43,168 bases of DNA, taken from contig CALFPN010000090.1 in assembly GCA_937919015.1 (NCBI GenBank), positions 1 to 43,168 of the forward strand, in the 5' to 3' direction. The stretch's first letter is position 1, and every line of letters starts with the position of its first letter. This document shows positions 23,413 to 30,840 of this stretch, piece by piece. Source of the DNA: an uncultured Clostridia bacterium. Lineage in GTDB: Bacteria > Bacillota > Clostridia > Lachnospirales > Anaerotignaceae. The position numbers and the translations under genes were made by a program. The notes below the pieces were generated by a model. That model was not told the origin of the DNA, did not search any database, and worked only from the letters and a program-made list of their open reading frames with translations.

Positions 23413-23438
23413 AAATTGTACAAAAATAAATACAATTT
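23413..23438. promoter_or_regulatory. Inverted repeat across the predicted transcription start
   Basis: AAATTGTA at 23413-23420 and TACAATTT at 23431-23438 form a perfect 8-base inverted repeat with a 10-base spacer, starting 6 bases after the -10. This is a classic position for a repressor operator. The half-site TTGTA also occurs in the repeat upstream of trxA. Confidence 0.45.
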
Positions 23439-23537
23439 GTAAAAAAACACCATTTGTTTTGACGGTTGACGCTCAATAGGGAACGTGTTATCTTTTTTCT
23501 ATCACTTGAAGAGGTTATGGAAAAGAGGTTATGCGTT

Positions 23538-23663
23538 ATGATGAATACATTTTTCATGACAACTGCATATGGTTTTGTGCTCCTGCCAATTAGCGTTATT
23601 ATTCTGGGCATCCTGCTGCTGGGTATCAAGAAGAATATCGCCGATTGTCATGTGCAAAAATAA
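23538..23663 (+). CDS. Small single-span membrane protein (41 aa), unknown
   Basis: The peptide MMNTFFMTTAYGFVLLPISVIILGILLLGIKKNIADCHVQK is one hydrophobic helix with a short polar tail containing two lysines and one cysteine; I give it here only as a description of its hydropathy pattern. The ATG at 23538 lies 9 bases after AGAGG. An alternative ATG at 23517 would add seven residues but has its purine-rich site too close. The gene lies behind a good promoter with an operator-like inverted repeat. No family is recognised, and it could be a leader or toxin-like peptide. Confidence 0.5.
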   Translation: MMNTFFMTTAYGFVLLPISVIILGILLLGIKKNIADCHVQK

Positions 23664-23682
23664 CTCTTTTTGCAGAAAGCTG

Positions 23683-23691
23683 TGTTATAAT
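23683..23691 (+). promoter_or_regulatory. Extended -10 promoter in the lctP leader
   Basis: TGTTATAAT is a TG-n-TATAAT extended -10. A terminator hairpin starts only about 16 bases later, so transcripts from here would meet it at once. Confidence 0.5.
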
Positions 23692-23706
23692 AAGGATTGC
23701 TTTCAT

Positions 23707-23738
23707 AGACCCATGGCATTTGGCCCTGGGTCTTTTTT
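23707..23738 (+). terminator. Terminator hairpin upstream of lctP
   Basis: AGACCCATGG pairs with CCCTGGGTCT with small irregularities, followed by six T. It ends the small-protein transcript and may also attenuate the promoter at 23683. Confidence 0.75.
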
Positions 23739-23823
23739 GTTGCCCGCCGCTGATGAGGGAACATAAAAACGAACGCTCTGCAAGACACAAACGAGAACTT
23801 TAAAGAAAAAAACAAAAGAAAAA

Positions 23824-23923
23824 GCAGAATTTACAAAAGACAAAGCAAAGCAGAATTTACAAAAGACAAAGCAAAGCAGAATTTACAAAAGACAAACCAA
23901 AGGAAATTCACGAAAGATAAGGA
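23824..23923 (+). repeat. 26-base tandem repeat in the lctP leader
   Basis: Three contiguous 26-base units start at 23824, 23850 and 23876. They are identical except for one base in the third, and a degenerate fourth runs to about 23923 and supplies the AAGGAG ribosome-binding site. The unit is GCAGAATTTACAAAAGACAA plus AGCAAA. It is purine-rich, with few U or G for pairing, so the leader should be unstructured. Confidence 0.9.
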
Positions 23924-23932
23924 GATGTTCAA

Positions 23933-25459
23933 ATGACTTTTTTAATGGCATTAAGCCCCCTTTTATTTGTATTGGCAGGAATTCTTTTCCTGAAGAAGCC
24001 GGCCGTGAAGGTCGCCCCTCTGGCTTTGGTATATACGATTGTTATTTCGTTTACCTATTTTAATATCAATTCACTGGCATTTCATGATATGGTTTCCTAT
24101 ACAGATGCACTGCTGTGGAAGGGAATTAAGGAGGGTGCTAAGATCGTTATGCTGGTATTTTCCTCCTTTCTGCTGCTGAATCTGATGCAGCGCACAGGTG
24201 CCATCCGTCAGGTGCAGAACACACTGGCAGAGGTAACCTGTGACAGAAGAGCGCAGCTGGTTATTGTTGGTATGATGGTTCCCATCTTTCTGGAAGGTGC
24301 AGCCGGTGCAGGTTCTCCTGCAGCTATTGCGGCCCCTTTTCTGGTAGGTCTGGGCTTCCAGCCCGTGGTTGCGATTGTAGCAGCCCTGTTGGGTGATACA
24401 ACCCCCTGTTCCTGGGGTGGTGCGGGTCTGACAACCATCACAGGCGGTAACTATCTGGTGGAAGAAGGCCTCAGCACAGCAGCACTGAACTCCGCTATGG
24501 TTGGCCGTATCCATATGTTTGGGGTACTGATCATTCCCTTCCTGATCATTCTGATCGCTTTCGGAAGAAAAGGCTTTAAAGGCATCCTCCCTTATCTGGC
24601 CTTTGCCGGCATCAGCACATGTGCCATTATGTTCGGTATTTCCAATTTCGTGGGCCCTGAAATCACCAGTCTGGGTACAGGTTTATTCTCCATCGCACTT
24701 TCTGTGGCATACCTGAAGATTTTCAAGATCAATACCCCTGAAGAATATCTGTATCAGTCTGAATTTGGCGGCACAGAGGAAGGTGTAAGAACCTATTCTT
24801 CCTTCCGCGCGTTATCCCCTTATCTGCTGCTGGTTATCCTGCTTCCTGTAGTCAGATATACGGTACCACTGGCGATTCTGACAACCTTCGGTTATATCGT
24901 CTGGGTAGACTGCGTGGTATTTATCTGTGCAGTGGCAGGCGGCGTCATTCTGGGGGTCAGCCTCAATGAATTTGCAGATACCATGGGGCAGACCTTGAAA
25001 CGAGTGATGCCTGTTATGGTAACCATGGGCTCTCTGCTGACGGTATCTTATGTTATGCAGAGTGCAGACACAGGGATGATGAATGTGATCGCAACGACGA
25101 TCTCTGGTGCAGCGGGGATGTTCTATCCTGCAGCGGCTGTTTTGATTGGTGCTTCCGGTTCCTTTGTAACAGGTACAGGTCTGGGCTCCAATATCATGTT
25201 TGCGCCTATGCATGTGAATGCCTGCAATATGCTGGATATCAACCCCGTAACTGTATTTGCAGGACAGAATGCAGGCGGCTCTCTGGGGAATATGGTTTGC
25301 CCCAACAACGTCGTTGCGGCCTGCGCTACGGTTGATATCATCGGTAAGGAAGGCGAAGTTATGAGAAAAGGGATTATCGTATTCGGCATCCTGCTGCTGG
25401 AATATATGATTCTGGCAATGATTTATACCCACATATTGTTCCCTAATTTTGGTTTATAA
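23933..25459 (+). CDS. lctP: LctP-family permease for lactate or related 2-hydroxy acids
   Basis: This 508-residue polytopic membrane protein has about twelve hydrophobic segments and belongs to the L-lactate permease family, which moves lactate or glycolate with protons. Family-like segments include IFLEGAAGAGSPAAIAAPFLV, LLGDTTPCSWGGAGLTTITG, and a C-terminal GASGSFVTGTGLGSNIMF and GQNAGGSLGNMVCPNNVVAA. AAGGAG precedes the ATG. It is followed by an L-2-hydroxyacid dehydrogenase and a branched-chain aminotransferase, so the cargo may be a branched 2-hydroxy acid (export) rather than lactate; this is inference. The leader contains 26-base tandem repeats. Confidence 0.85.
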   Translation: MTFLMALSPLLFVLAGILFLKKPAVKVAPLALVYTIVISFTYFNINSLAFHDMVSYTDALLWKGIKEGAKIVMLVFSSFLLLNLMQRTGAIRQVQNTLAEVTCDRRAQLVIVGMMVPIFLEGAAGAGSPAAIAAPFLVGLGFQPVVAIVAALLGDTTPCSWGGAGLTTITGGNYLVEEGLSTAALNSAMVGRIHMFGVLIIPFLIILIAFGRKGFKGILPYLAFAGISTCAIMFGISNFVGPEITSLGTGLFSIALSVAYLKIFKINTPEEYLYQSEFGGTEEGVRTYSSFRALSPYLLLVILLPVVRYTVPLAILTTFGYIVWVDCVVFICAVAGGVILGVSLNEFADTMGQTLKRVMPVMVTMGSLLTVSYVMQSADTGMMNVIATTISGAAGMFYPAAAVLIGASGSFVTGTGLGSNIMFAPMHVNACNMLDINPVTVFAGQNAGGSLGNMVCPNNVVAACATVDIIGKEGEVMRKGIIVFGILLLEYMILAMIYTHILFPNFGL

Positions 25460-25500
25460 GAGAATACAGAGAAATTCCATATCGAATGGAGGAGAGATAT

Positions 25501-26451
25501 ATGAAGACAAGAAAAGTAGGTATCATCGGTTTGGGCCATGTTGGTGCCCATGTGGCATACAGTCTGGCTGTACAGGGCATTGCCGATGAACTGGTGCTGG
25601 TAGACAGCAATGAAAAGAAAGTAAACAGTGAATGTCAGGATCTGCGGGACAGCGTTGCTTATCTGCCCCATAGAGTGACTGTCAACAGCGGTACCTATGA
25701 AGATCTGGGTGACTGCGATGTGATTGTCAACAGCATCGGTAAAATTGAAATTCTGAGAGAAAATCAGGACAGAACGGATGAAATGAAATTCACTGTTCCT
25801 GCAGTCAGAAGCTATGTGGATCGGGTAAAAGCCTCCGGCTTCGACGGCGTAGTCATCAATATCACAAACCCCTGTGATGTCGTTACTTATGAACTGGCAA
25901 AGGGATTGGGCCTGCCCAAGGGGCGTGTCTTCGGTACGGGCACAGGACTGGATACTTCCCGTCTGCTGTCCGCTCTGGCAAGACAGACAGGGATCGACCA
26001 TAAATCCATCACAGCGTATATGCTGGGGGAACATGGCAATCAGCAGTTTGCGGCATGGAGCAGTGTTTCCTTCCAAGGCAAACCTCTGGAGGAATGGGCA
26101 AAAACAGACGAACGCTTCCGGTTTGACAGAGCAGCCCTGCAGAAAGAATCTATCGGCGGCGGCTGGGTCACATTTTCCGGCAAATTCTGCACAGAATACG
26201 GTATCGCTACTACAGCAGCCCGCATGGTAAGCATTGTACTGCATGATGAAAAACAGATCATGCCTGCCAGCGCAGAGCTGTGCGGGGAATACGGTGAAAC
26301 AGACGTATTCGTCGGTGTACCCGCTGTGATCGGCAAGGATGGTGTGGAACAGGTCGTTGAAATTCCCCTGAATGATGCGGAAAAGGCGGAATTCAAAAAA
26401 TCCTGTGAGGTTATCCGCGGCAACATCAAATTTATGGCAGAAAATAAATAA
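25501..26451 (+). CDS. L-2-hydroxyacid dehydrogenase, L-hydroxyisocaproate/lactate type
   Basis: This 316-residue NAD-dependent enzyme of the lactate/malate dehydrogenase family would reduce a 2-oxo acid to the L-2-hydroxy acid in the cytoplasm. The Rossmann motif GLGHVGAHV is at residues 11-19. Asp35 at the end of the second strand favours NAD. The catalytic His179 lies in LGEHGNQQFAAW, and ITNPCDVV and GTGLDTSRL are conserved. LGEHGNxQF, the long substrate loop region (IEILRENQDRTDEM) and the IGxDGV C-terminal motif match L-2-hydroxyisocaproate dehydrogenase of lactobacilli better than classic lactate dehydrogenase. The ATG at 25501 is 6 bases after GGAGGAG; the upstream in-frame ATG at 25486 overlaps that site. 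Neighbours are a permease and a branched-chain aminotransferase. Confidence 0.88.
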   Translation: MKTRKVGIIGLGHVGAHVAYSLAVQGIADELVLVDSNEKKVNSECQDLRDSVAYLPHRVTVNSGTYEDLGDCDVIVNSIGKIEILRENQDRTDEMKFTVPAVRSYVDRVKASGFDGVVINITNPCDVVTYELAKGLGLPKGRVFGTGTGLDTSRLLSALARQTGIDHKSITAYMLGEHGNQQFAAWSSVSFQGKPLEEWAKTDERFRFDRAALQKESIGGGWVTFSGKFCTEYGIATTAARMVSIVLHDEKQIMPASAELCGEYGETDVFVGVPAVIGKDGVEQVVEIPLNDAEKAEFKKSCEVIRGNIKFMAENK

Positions 26452-26506
26452 TTGATATACAGATGAAAAAGGAAGAAGAACCACGAAAGAAAAGGAGAGA
26501 TTGATT

Positions 26507-27574
26507 ATGATGAAAATCGATGTAACAAAAACAGCAAACCCCAAAGTAAAACCAGACCCTGCAAACGTACCCTTTGGCGTAGCGTTTACAGATCATATGT
26601 TCCAGATGGATTACAGTGATGAAAAGGGTTGGCATAATCCTCGTATCGTGCCCTTCGGCGATATCCATCTGAATCCCGGTGCGCTGGTATTCCACTATGG
26701 CGCAGAAGTTTTTGAAGGCCTGAAAGCATACCGTACGCCCAATGGTCAGGTGCAGATGTTCCGCCCCGATGCAAATATCTCCCGTATGAACGATTCTGCA
26801 GAAAGACTGTGTCTGCCGAAGCTGGATGAGGAAATGGCACTGGAAGCCCTGAAAGCATTTGTTTCCGTGGAAAAAGATTGGGTTCCTGAACCCTATGGCA
26901 CATCCCTGTATCTGAGACCTTTCCTGTTTGGTACAGACCCTGACCTGTCCCTGCACGGCATCCACCATGCTACATTTATGATCATCGCTTGCCCTGTAGG
27001 CAGCTACTACAAGAGCGGTCTGCAGCCCGTGGAACTGCTGATTGAAATGGATGATGTGCGTGCAGTTCGCGGCGGTACAGGCTATGCAAAATGCGGCGGT
27101 AACTATGCAGCTGCCACAAGAGCCGGTGAAAAAGCAGCAGAAAAAGGCTATTCTCAGGTTCTGTGGGTAGATGGCGTAGAAAGAAAATATGTGGAAGAAG
27201 GCGGCGGCATGAACGTTATGTTCGTTTGGAACGGCAAGCTGGTAACACCTGAACTGAATGGCTCTATCCTGCCCGGCGTCACAAGAAGATCTATTCTGGC
27301 AATGGCCCAGAGCTGGGGCATGGAAACAGAAGAACGTAAGATTTCTGTTGCAGAACTGATGGAAGCGTGCAAAAACGGCGAAGTGCAGGAAGCATTTATG
27401 TGCGGCACAGCAGCCGTTGTTACACCCATCGGCGGCTTTGCTTACGGCGATGAAAAGATCGTTGTAAACAACAACCAGATCGGTGAAATGACACAGAAGA
27501 TCTATGACGAACTGACAGGCATCCAGTGGGGCCTGAAAGAAGATACTTTTGGCTGGACAGTGAAAGTAGACTAA
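26507..27574 (+). CDS. ilvE: Branched-chain amino acid aminotransferase
   Basis: This 355-residue fold-type IV PLP enzyme transfers the amino group between leucine, isoleucine or valine and 2-oxoglutarate in the cytoplasm. The PLP lysine is in GTGYAKCGGNYAA near residue 195. EVFEGLKAYR, YLRPFLFGTD, VEEGGGMNVMFV and LPGVTRRSIL are diagnostic of the type II (about 355 residue) class. AAAGGAG lies 9 bases before the ATG at 26507. As the third gene after the hydroxyacid dehydrogenase, it could work in catabolic direction, giving 2-oxo acids for that enzyme. A biosynthetic role is also possible. Confidence 0.93.
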   Translation: MMKIDVTKTANPKVKPDPANVPFGVAFTDHMFQMDYSDEKGWHNPRIVPFGDIHLNPGALVFHYGAEVFEGLKAYRTPNGQVQMFRPDANISRMNDSAERLCLPKLDEEMALEALKAFVSVEKDWVPEPYGTSLYLRPFLFGTDPDLSLHGIHHATFMIIACPVGSYYKSGLQPVELLIEMDDVRAVRGGTGYAKCGGNYAAATRAGEKAAEKGYSQVLWVDGVERKYVEEGGGMNVMFVWNGKLVTPELNGSILPGVTRRSILAMAQSWGMETEERKISVAELMEACKNGEVQEAFMCGTAAVVTPIGGFAYGDEKIVVNNNQIGEMTQKIYDELTGIQWGLKEDTFGWTVKVD

Positions 27575-27613
27575 ACTGTTTTCCGGCTTTTGAGTATACC
27601 TCCATAAACAACG

Positions 27614-27645
27614 AAAAGCACTTTCCCTTCGGGGAAAGTGCTTTT
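27614..27645. terminator. Bidirectional terminator between ilvE and the VWA gene
   Basis: AAAAGCACTTTCCC and GGGAAAGTGCTTTT pair perfectly across a TTCG tetraloop closed by C-G, so it works on both strands. It ends both convergent transcripts. Confidence 0.95.
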
Positions 27646-27651
27646 TGTTAT

Positions 27652-28851
27652 TTATCTGCTCACCATCAGTTTTTTCAGAGCCACATTCAAGTCATCCAAG
27701 GTCAGTTTATACATATCGAATTCATGGTGCAGGATATCGTAGGTCTTTGCCCACCAGCCACCCCAGTAGGGTCTTTCGGAGGGGTTCAGCCAAACGATAT
27801 GGGGATATTTTTCCTTGAAGCGACGCATCCATTCAATGCCGGGGGTCTTGTCTCTTGCGCCATAGCCGTACCAGCTGCCCTCCATCAGTTCGTAAGGGTC
27901 CATCTGGGCGTCGCCTACGATGATGACCTTGTATTCGCTGCTGATGTTCTGCAAAATCCATTCGGTCGGGATAGCAGAATTGGGGCGCATACGGGGATCT
28001 TTGAAGATCTTGGAGTAAATGCAGTTGTGGAAATAGAACACCTGCAGGTCTTTGAAGTGGTTGGAATTGCGCACCGCCTGAAACAAAGCAGAACACATCT
28101 TGCTGTAATAATCCATGGAGCCGCCGCTGTCCATCAGAAGCAGTACCTTTACGGTATTTCTTCTGGGCTTGTCATAAACTACCTTCAGGCTGCCCGCATT
28201 GTCGCAGGTTTCGCGGATGGTGCCGTCGATATCGAATTCCGATCTGGCTTCATCAGCCCTTGCGGAAAATTGACGCAGGCGGCGGAAGGCCATCTGGAAC
28301 TGACGGGTATCCAGCACGTTGTCCTCGCGGAAATCACGGAACTTTCGGTCACCTGCCACCTGAAAGGCACTGCGCTTCTGGCTTTTGCCGCCCACGCGGA
28401 TGCCCTTATCGATCTGGCCGTTGTTGCCGAAGGGGGAAGCCCCGCGGGTACCGATCCACTTGGAACCGCCGTTGTGCTGCTCATGCTGTTCCTGCAGTCT
28501 TTCGCGGAACATGCGCTGGATCTCTTCTTCGGAAAGTCCCATGTTTCTCAAGAGGTCTTCCTCGCTGAAGCTGCCGTCCAGTTCTTCTCTGGGTTTGTTC
28601 AGCCAGTCTAAGAGTTCCTTTGGCAGTTCGTCGGTGGCTCGTTCCATATCTTTGAAATATTCCAGAAAGGCACCGTCAAATTTATCGAAATCCGCTTCGC
28701 TCTTCACCAGAATGGCGCGGCAAAGGTAGTAAAACCCCGTAAAAGAGGAGTTATGCAACCCTTTATCCAGAGCTTCGATCAGGCTCATCCATTCATTCAG
28801 GGAAACCTTCAGCCCTCTGGCGCGAAGCAGATAGAAGAATGAAGTAAACAT
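27652..28851 (-). CDS. VWA-domain protein, CoxE-like
   Basis: This 399-residue cytoplasmic protein has a helical N-terminal region and a C-terminal von Willebrand factor A domain. The metal-ion site is LLLMDSGGSMDY near residues 237-248, a variant of DxSxS with Gly at the middle position. The partner is the MoxR-type ATPase immediately upstream, 15 bases away. MoxR and VWA pairs are known to act as chaperone or metal-insertion systems that remodel or activate partner proteins. A target gene is not next to this pair. AGGTGA lies 7 bases before the ATG. The transcript ends at the strong hairpin at 27614. Confidence 0.85.
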   Translation of the reverse strand: MFTSFFYLLRARGLKVSLNEWMSLIEALDKGLHNSSFTGFYYLCRAILVKSEADFDKFDGAFLEYFKDMERATDELPKELLDWLNKPREELDGSFSEEDLLRNMGLSEEEIQRMFRERLQEQHEQHNGGSKWIGTRGASPFGNNGQIDKGIRVGGKSQKRSAFQVAGDRKFRDFREDNVLDTRQFQMAFRRLRQFSARADEARSEFDIDGTIRETCDNAGSLKVVYDKPRRNTVKVLLLMDSGGSMDYYSKMCSALFQAVRNSNHFKDLQVFYFHNCIYSKIFKDPRMRPNSAIPTEWILQNISSEYKVIIVGDAQMDPYELMEGSWYGYGARDKTPGIEWMRRFKEKYPHIVWLNPSERPYWGGWWAKTYDILHHEFDMYKLTLDDLNVALKKLMVSR

Positions 28852-28866
28852 CCGTCATTCACCTAC

Positions 28867-29679
28867 TTACTTCAGAAATTTTCTCATGGTGTCGATGTCT
28901 TCGTTCTTTTTCAGCAGAACCCCTGCGAAAGGAACGGTTTCTTTGATTTTATAGGAAGGCACACCGCCCAGCTCCAGCGCGCGGATCCAGTCGATGACTT
29001 CGGAGGTGCTGGGTTTTTTCTGGATGCTGTACAGACCTCTGATCCAATAGAAGGTTGCCAAAACCTGCTTCAGTACGTTTTCTTCTACATGGTCAAAGTG
29101 AACTTTGATGATTTCCTCCATCTGTTCTGCGTCGGGGAATTCGATGTAGTGGAAGATGCATCTGCGCAGGAAGGCATCCGGCAGTTCCTTTTCCGCGTTG
29201 GATGTGATGATCACGATAGGACGCTGTTTTGCCTTGACGGTTTCCTTTGTTTCGGGGATATAGAATTCCATTTTGTCCAGTTCCCACAGAAGGTCATTGG
29301 GGAATTCCAGATCGGCCTTGTCAATTTCGTCGATCAGAAGGATCACCTGTTCTTCACTGTTAAAAGCCTCCCCCAGTTTACCAAGCTTTACATATTTTGC
29401 GATATCGTCAACACCTTCGTTGCCGAACTGGGAGTCATACAGACGCTGTACCACGTCGTAAACATACAGGCCGTCCTGGGCCTTTGTGGTTGATTTGATG
29501 TTCCAGATGATGAGTTTTTTGCCCAGAGCCTGAGAAATGGCCTCTGCCAGCATGGTCTTGCCTGTGCCGGGTTCGCCTTTGATGAGCAGGGGCTTCTGCA
29601 GGGCGATGGCAATATTTACAGAACGCATCAGCTCTTCGCTGGCTACATAGTCTTTGCTGCCTTGAAATGTCATATGCAT
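28867..29679 (-). CDS. MoxR-family AAA+ ATPase
   Basis: This 270-residue cytoplasmic AAA+ ATPase has Walker A GEPGTGKT at residues 35-42, Walker B VILLIDEIDKA, sensor 1 near IVITSNAEKELPDAFLRRC, which also holds the arginine finger region, and a C-terminal helical lid. The start is the ATG at 29679, which has AAAGGCGG 9 bases upstream; an in-frame ATG at 29706 would lie before that site. The gene is followed by the VWA protein, forming the usual two-gene chaperone module. A consensus promoter lies at 29730-29759. Confidence 0.9.
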   Translation of the reverse strand: MHMTFQGSKDYVASEELMRSVNIAIALQKPLLIKGEPGTGKTMLAEAISQALGKKLIIWNIKSTTKAQDGLYVYDVVQRLYDSQFGNEGVDDIAKYVKLGKLGEAFNSEEQVILLIDEIDKADLEFPNDLLWELDKMEFYIPETKETVKAKQRPIVIITSNAEKELPDAFLRRCIFHYIEFPDAEQMEEIIKVHFDHVEENVLKQVLATFYWIRGLYSIQKKPSTSEVIDWIRALELGGVPSYKIKETVPFAGVLLKKNEDIDTMRKFLK

Positions 29680-29729
29680 AATGGTTTTCCGCCTTTCTTT
29701 ATCCATTTTGTTTATACACGAATATCCTT

Positions 29730-29759
29730 ATTTTATTGGGTTTTACGGGAAGTTGTCAA
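29730..29759 (-). promoter_or_regulatory. Promoter of the MoxR-VWA operon
   Basis: On the minus strand, a perfect TTGACA (29754-29759) and TAAAAT (29730-29735) are 18 bases apart. Confidence 0.7.
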
Positions 29760-29760
29760 T

Positions 29761-29793
29761 AAAAAAAGACACCGATTTCGGTGCCGTTTTTTG
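29761..29793 (-). terminator. Terminator after abrB
   Basis: CACCGA pairs with TCGGTG with flanking extension; the minus-strand reading ends in seven T. It separates abrB from the MoxR promoter. Confidence 0.8.
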
Positions 29794-29799
29794 TAATCT

Positions 29800-30060
29800 T
29801 TATTTTACTTCCAGCCCTGCCAGTCTTGCCATCTCAAGGATGGAATGTTTGGATACTTTCTTTCCTTTATAATCGATCAGATCATCCATGCTGCCGGTGA
29901 AGATATCTGCAGGTTCATATTTTTTCAGAACGATCATGTTATCATCAACAAAAATTTCCAAGGAATCCTTGATTTCGATTCCCATATTACGGCGAAGCTC
30001 GATGGGCAGAACGACTCTTCCTAATTCATCCACTTTTCTTACGATACCTGTTGATTTCAT
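29800..30060 (-). CDS. abrB: AbrB/SpoVT-type transition-state regulator
   Basis: This 86-residue DNA-binding protein has an N-terminal swapped-hairpin AbrB domain (MKSTGIVRKVDELGRVVLPIELR) and a short C-terminal oligomerisation region. The family controls genes at the transition from growth to sporulation. The ATG at 30060 has AGGGG 10 bases upstream; the frame continues upstream without a site. The promoter at 30119-30147 overlaps a direct repeat, and a near-match to a Spo0A box lies just after the predicted start of transcription, the arrangement known in Bacillus subtilis abrB. It is divergent from spmA. Confidence 0.9.
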   Translation of the reverse strand: MKSTGIVRKVDELGRVVLPIELRRNMGIEIKDSLEIFVDDNMIVLKKYEPADIFTGSMDDLIDYKGKKVSKHSILEMARLAGLEVK

Positions 30061-30094
30061 GTTGTTCGCTTCCCCTCTATCATTCCGTTGGTAA

Positions 30095-30103
30095 TTTGTC
30101 GTT
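30095..30103. promoter_or_regulatory. Near-match Spo0A box in the abrB leader
   Basis: TTTGTCGTT differs at two bases from TTTGTCGAA. It lies about 10 to 18 bases after the predicted transcription start of abrB, suited to repression. Confidence 0.35.
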
Positions 30104-30106
30104 AAA

Positions 30107-30126
30107 AATCTTAACTGAATCTTAAC
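30107..30126. repeat. Direct repeat overlapping the abrB -10
   Basis: AATCTTAAC occurs at 30107-30115 and 30118-30126, an 11-base period of about one helical turn. One copy covers the -10, which suggests a regulator site. Confidence 0.5.
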
Positions 30127-30147
30127 ATAGCAAAAATGGAATTTCAA
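30119..30147 (-). promoter_or_regulatory. abrB promoter
   Basis: On the minus strand, TTGAAA (30142-30147) and TAAGAT (30119-30124) are 17 bases apart. Confidence 0.55.
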
Positions 30148-30255
30148 TATAAATTGTAAAATATTGGCTGTATTTTACGAAAAAACAGAGATACGCGGGA
30201 AAGAGATTCATAAAAGGACGCAGGGGACATAGGATGAATCGAGGGGGGAAAAAGG

Positions 30256-30840
30256 ATGTTAAATGGGATCTGGGGCTTTTTTGTGATCGGAGGAATCTTA
30301 ACTGGGGCCTTTCTGGGCAGAATGGATCTGGTGACACGGGCGGTTATTGGCGGCGGCAAATCCGCCATGGAGCTGGCCTTTACCATGGCCGGTGTGGTGG
30401 CGGTCTGGTCGGGCATTTTGAAAATTGCGGAAAAGGGCGGTATGATCGATGGGTTGGCGGGAAAAATGACACCGCTCATGGACTTTTTGTTTCCTTCTGT
30501 GCCCCGTTCCCATCGGGCCCGTAAATACATCGCGGCGAATTTTGCCGCAAATTTTCTTGGCCTTGGCTGGGCGGCAACGCCTGCAGGTCTTTTGGCCATG
30601 AAGGAGCTGCAAAAGCTGAATCGGGAGGAAAAGGGGACAGCCTCGGCGGCCATGTGTATGTTTTTAACGGTGAATATGACTTCACTGCAGCTGGTGACGG
30701 TGAATATCCTTGCCTATCGGGCGGAGTATGGTTCCCAAAACCCTGCGGAGATCGTGGGGGTGGGGATTGTGGCGACCCTTATTACTACAGTGGTAGGCAC
30801 CCTTGCGGCGAAAATCGCGGAAAGGGGGCAGGGCAGATGA
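30256..30840 (+). CDS. spmA: Spore maturation protein A
   Basis: This 194-residue inner-membrane protein is needed in sporulating Firmicutes for dehydration of the spore core and heat resistance; the transported substrate is not settled. It has several hydrophobic segments and the nucleoside-recognition/Gate domain pattern, with the conserved SAMELAFTMAGVVAVWSGI and NFAANFLGLGWAATPAGLLAM. The ATG follows a GGGGGG-rich site. The stop overlaps the spmB start as ATGA, so the two are translationally coupled. No vegetative promoter is evident, consistent with a sporulation sigma factor. Confidence 0.95.
   Translation: MLNGIWGFFVIGGILTGAFLGRMDLVTRAVIGGGKSAMELAFTMAGVVAVWSGILKIAEKGGMIDGLAGKMTPLMDFLFPSVPRSHRARKYIAANFAANFLGLGWAATPAGLLAMKELQKLNREEKGTASAAMCMFLTVNMTSLQLVTVNILAYRAEYGSQNPAEIVGVGIVATLITTVVGTLAAKIAERGQGR

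Noticed and set aside
23824..23923. CRISPR-like array
   Set aside because: The 26-base units are contiguous with no spacers and no cas gene is nearby; it is a plain tandem repeat.
27526..28611. A 361-codon open frame on the plus strand
   Set aside because: It is antisense to the VWA gene, whose domain content and MoxR partner are clear; the frame shows no motif.
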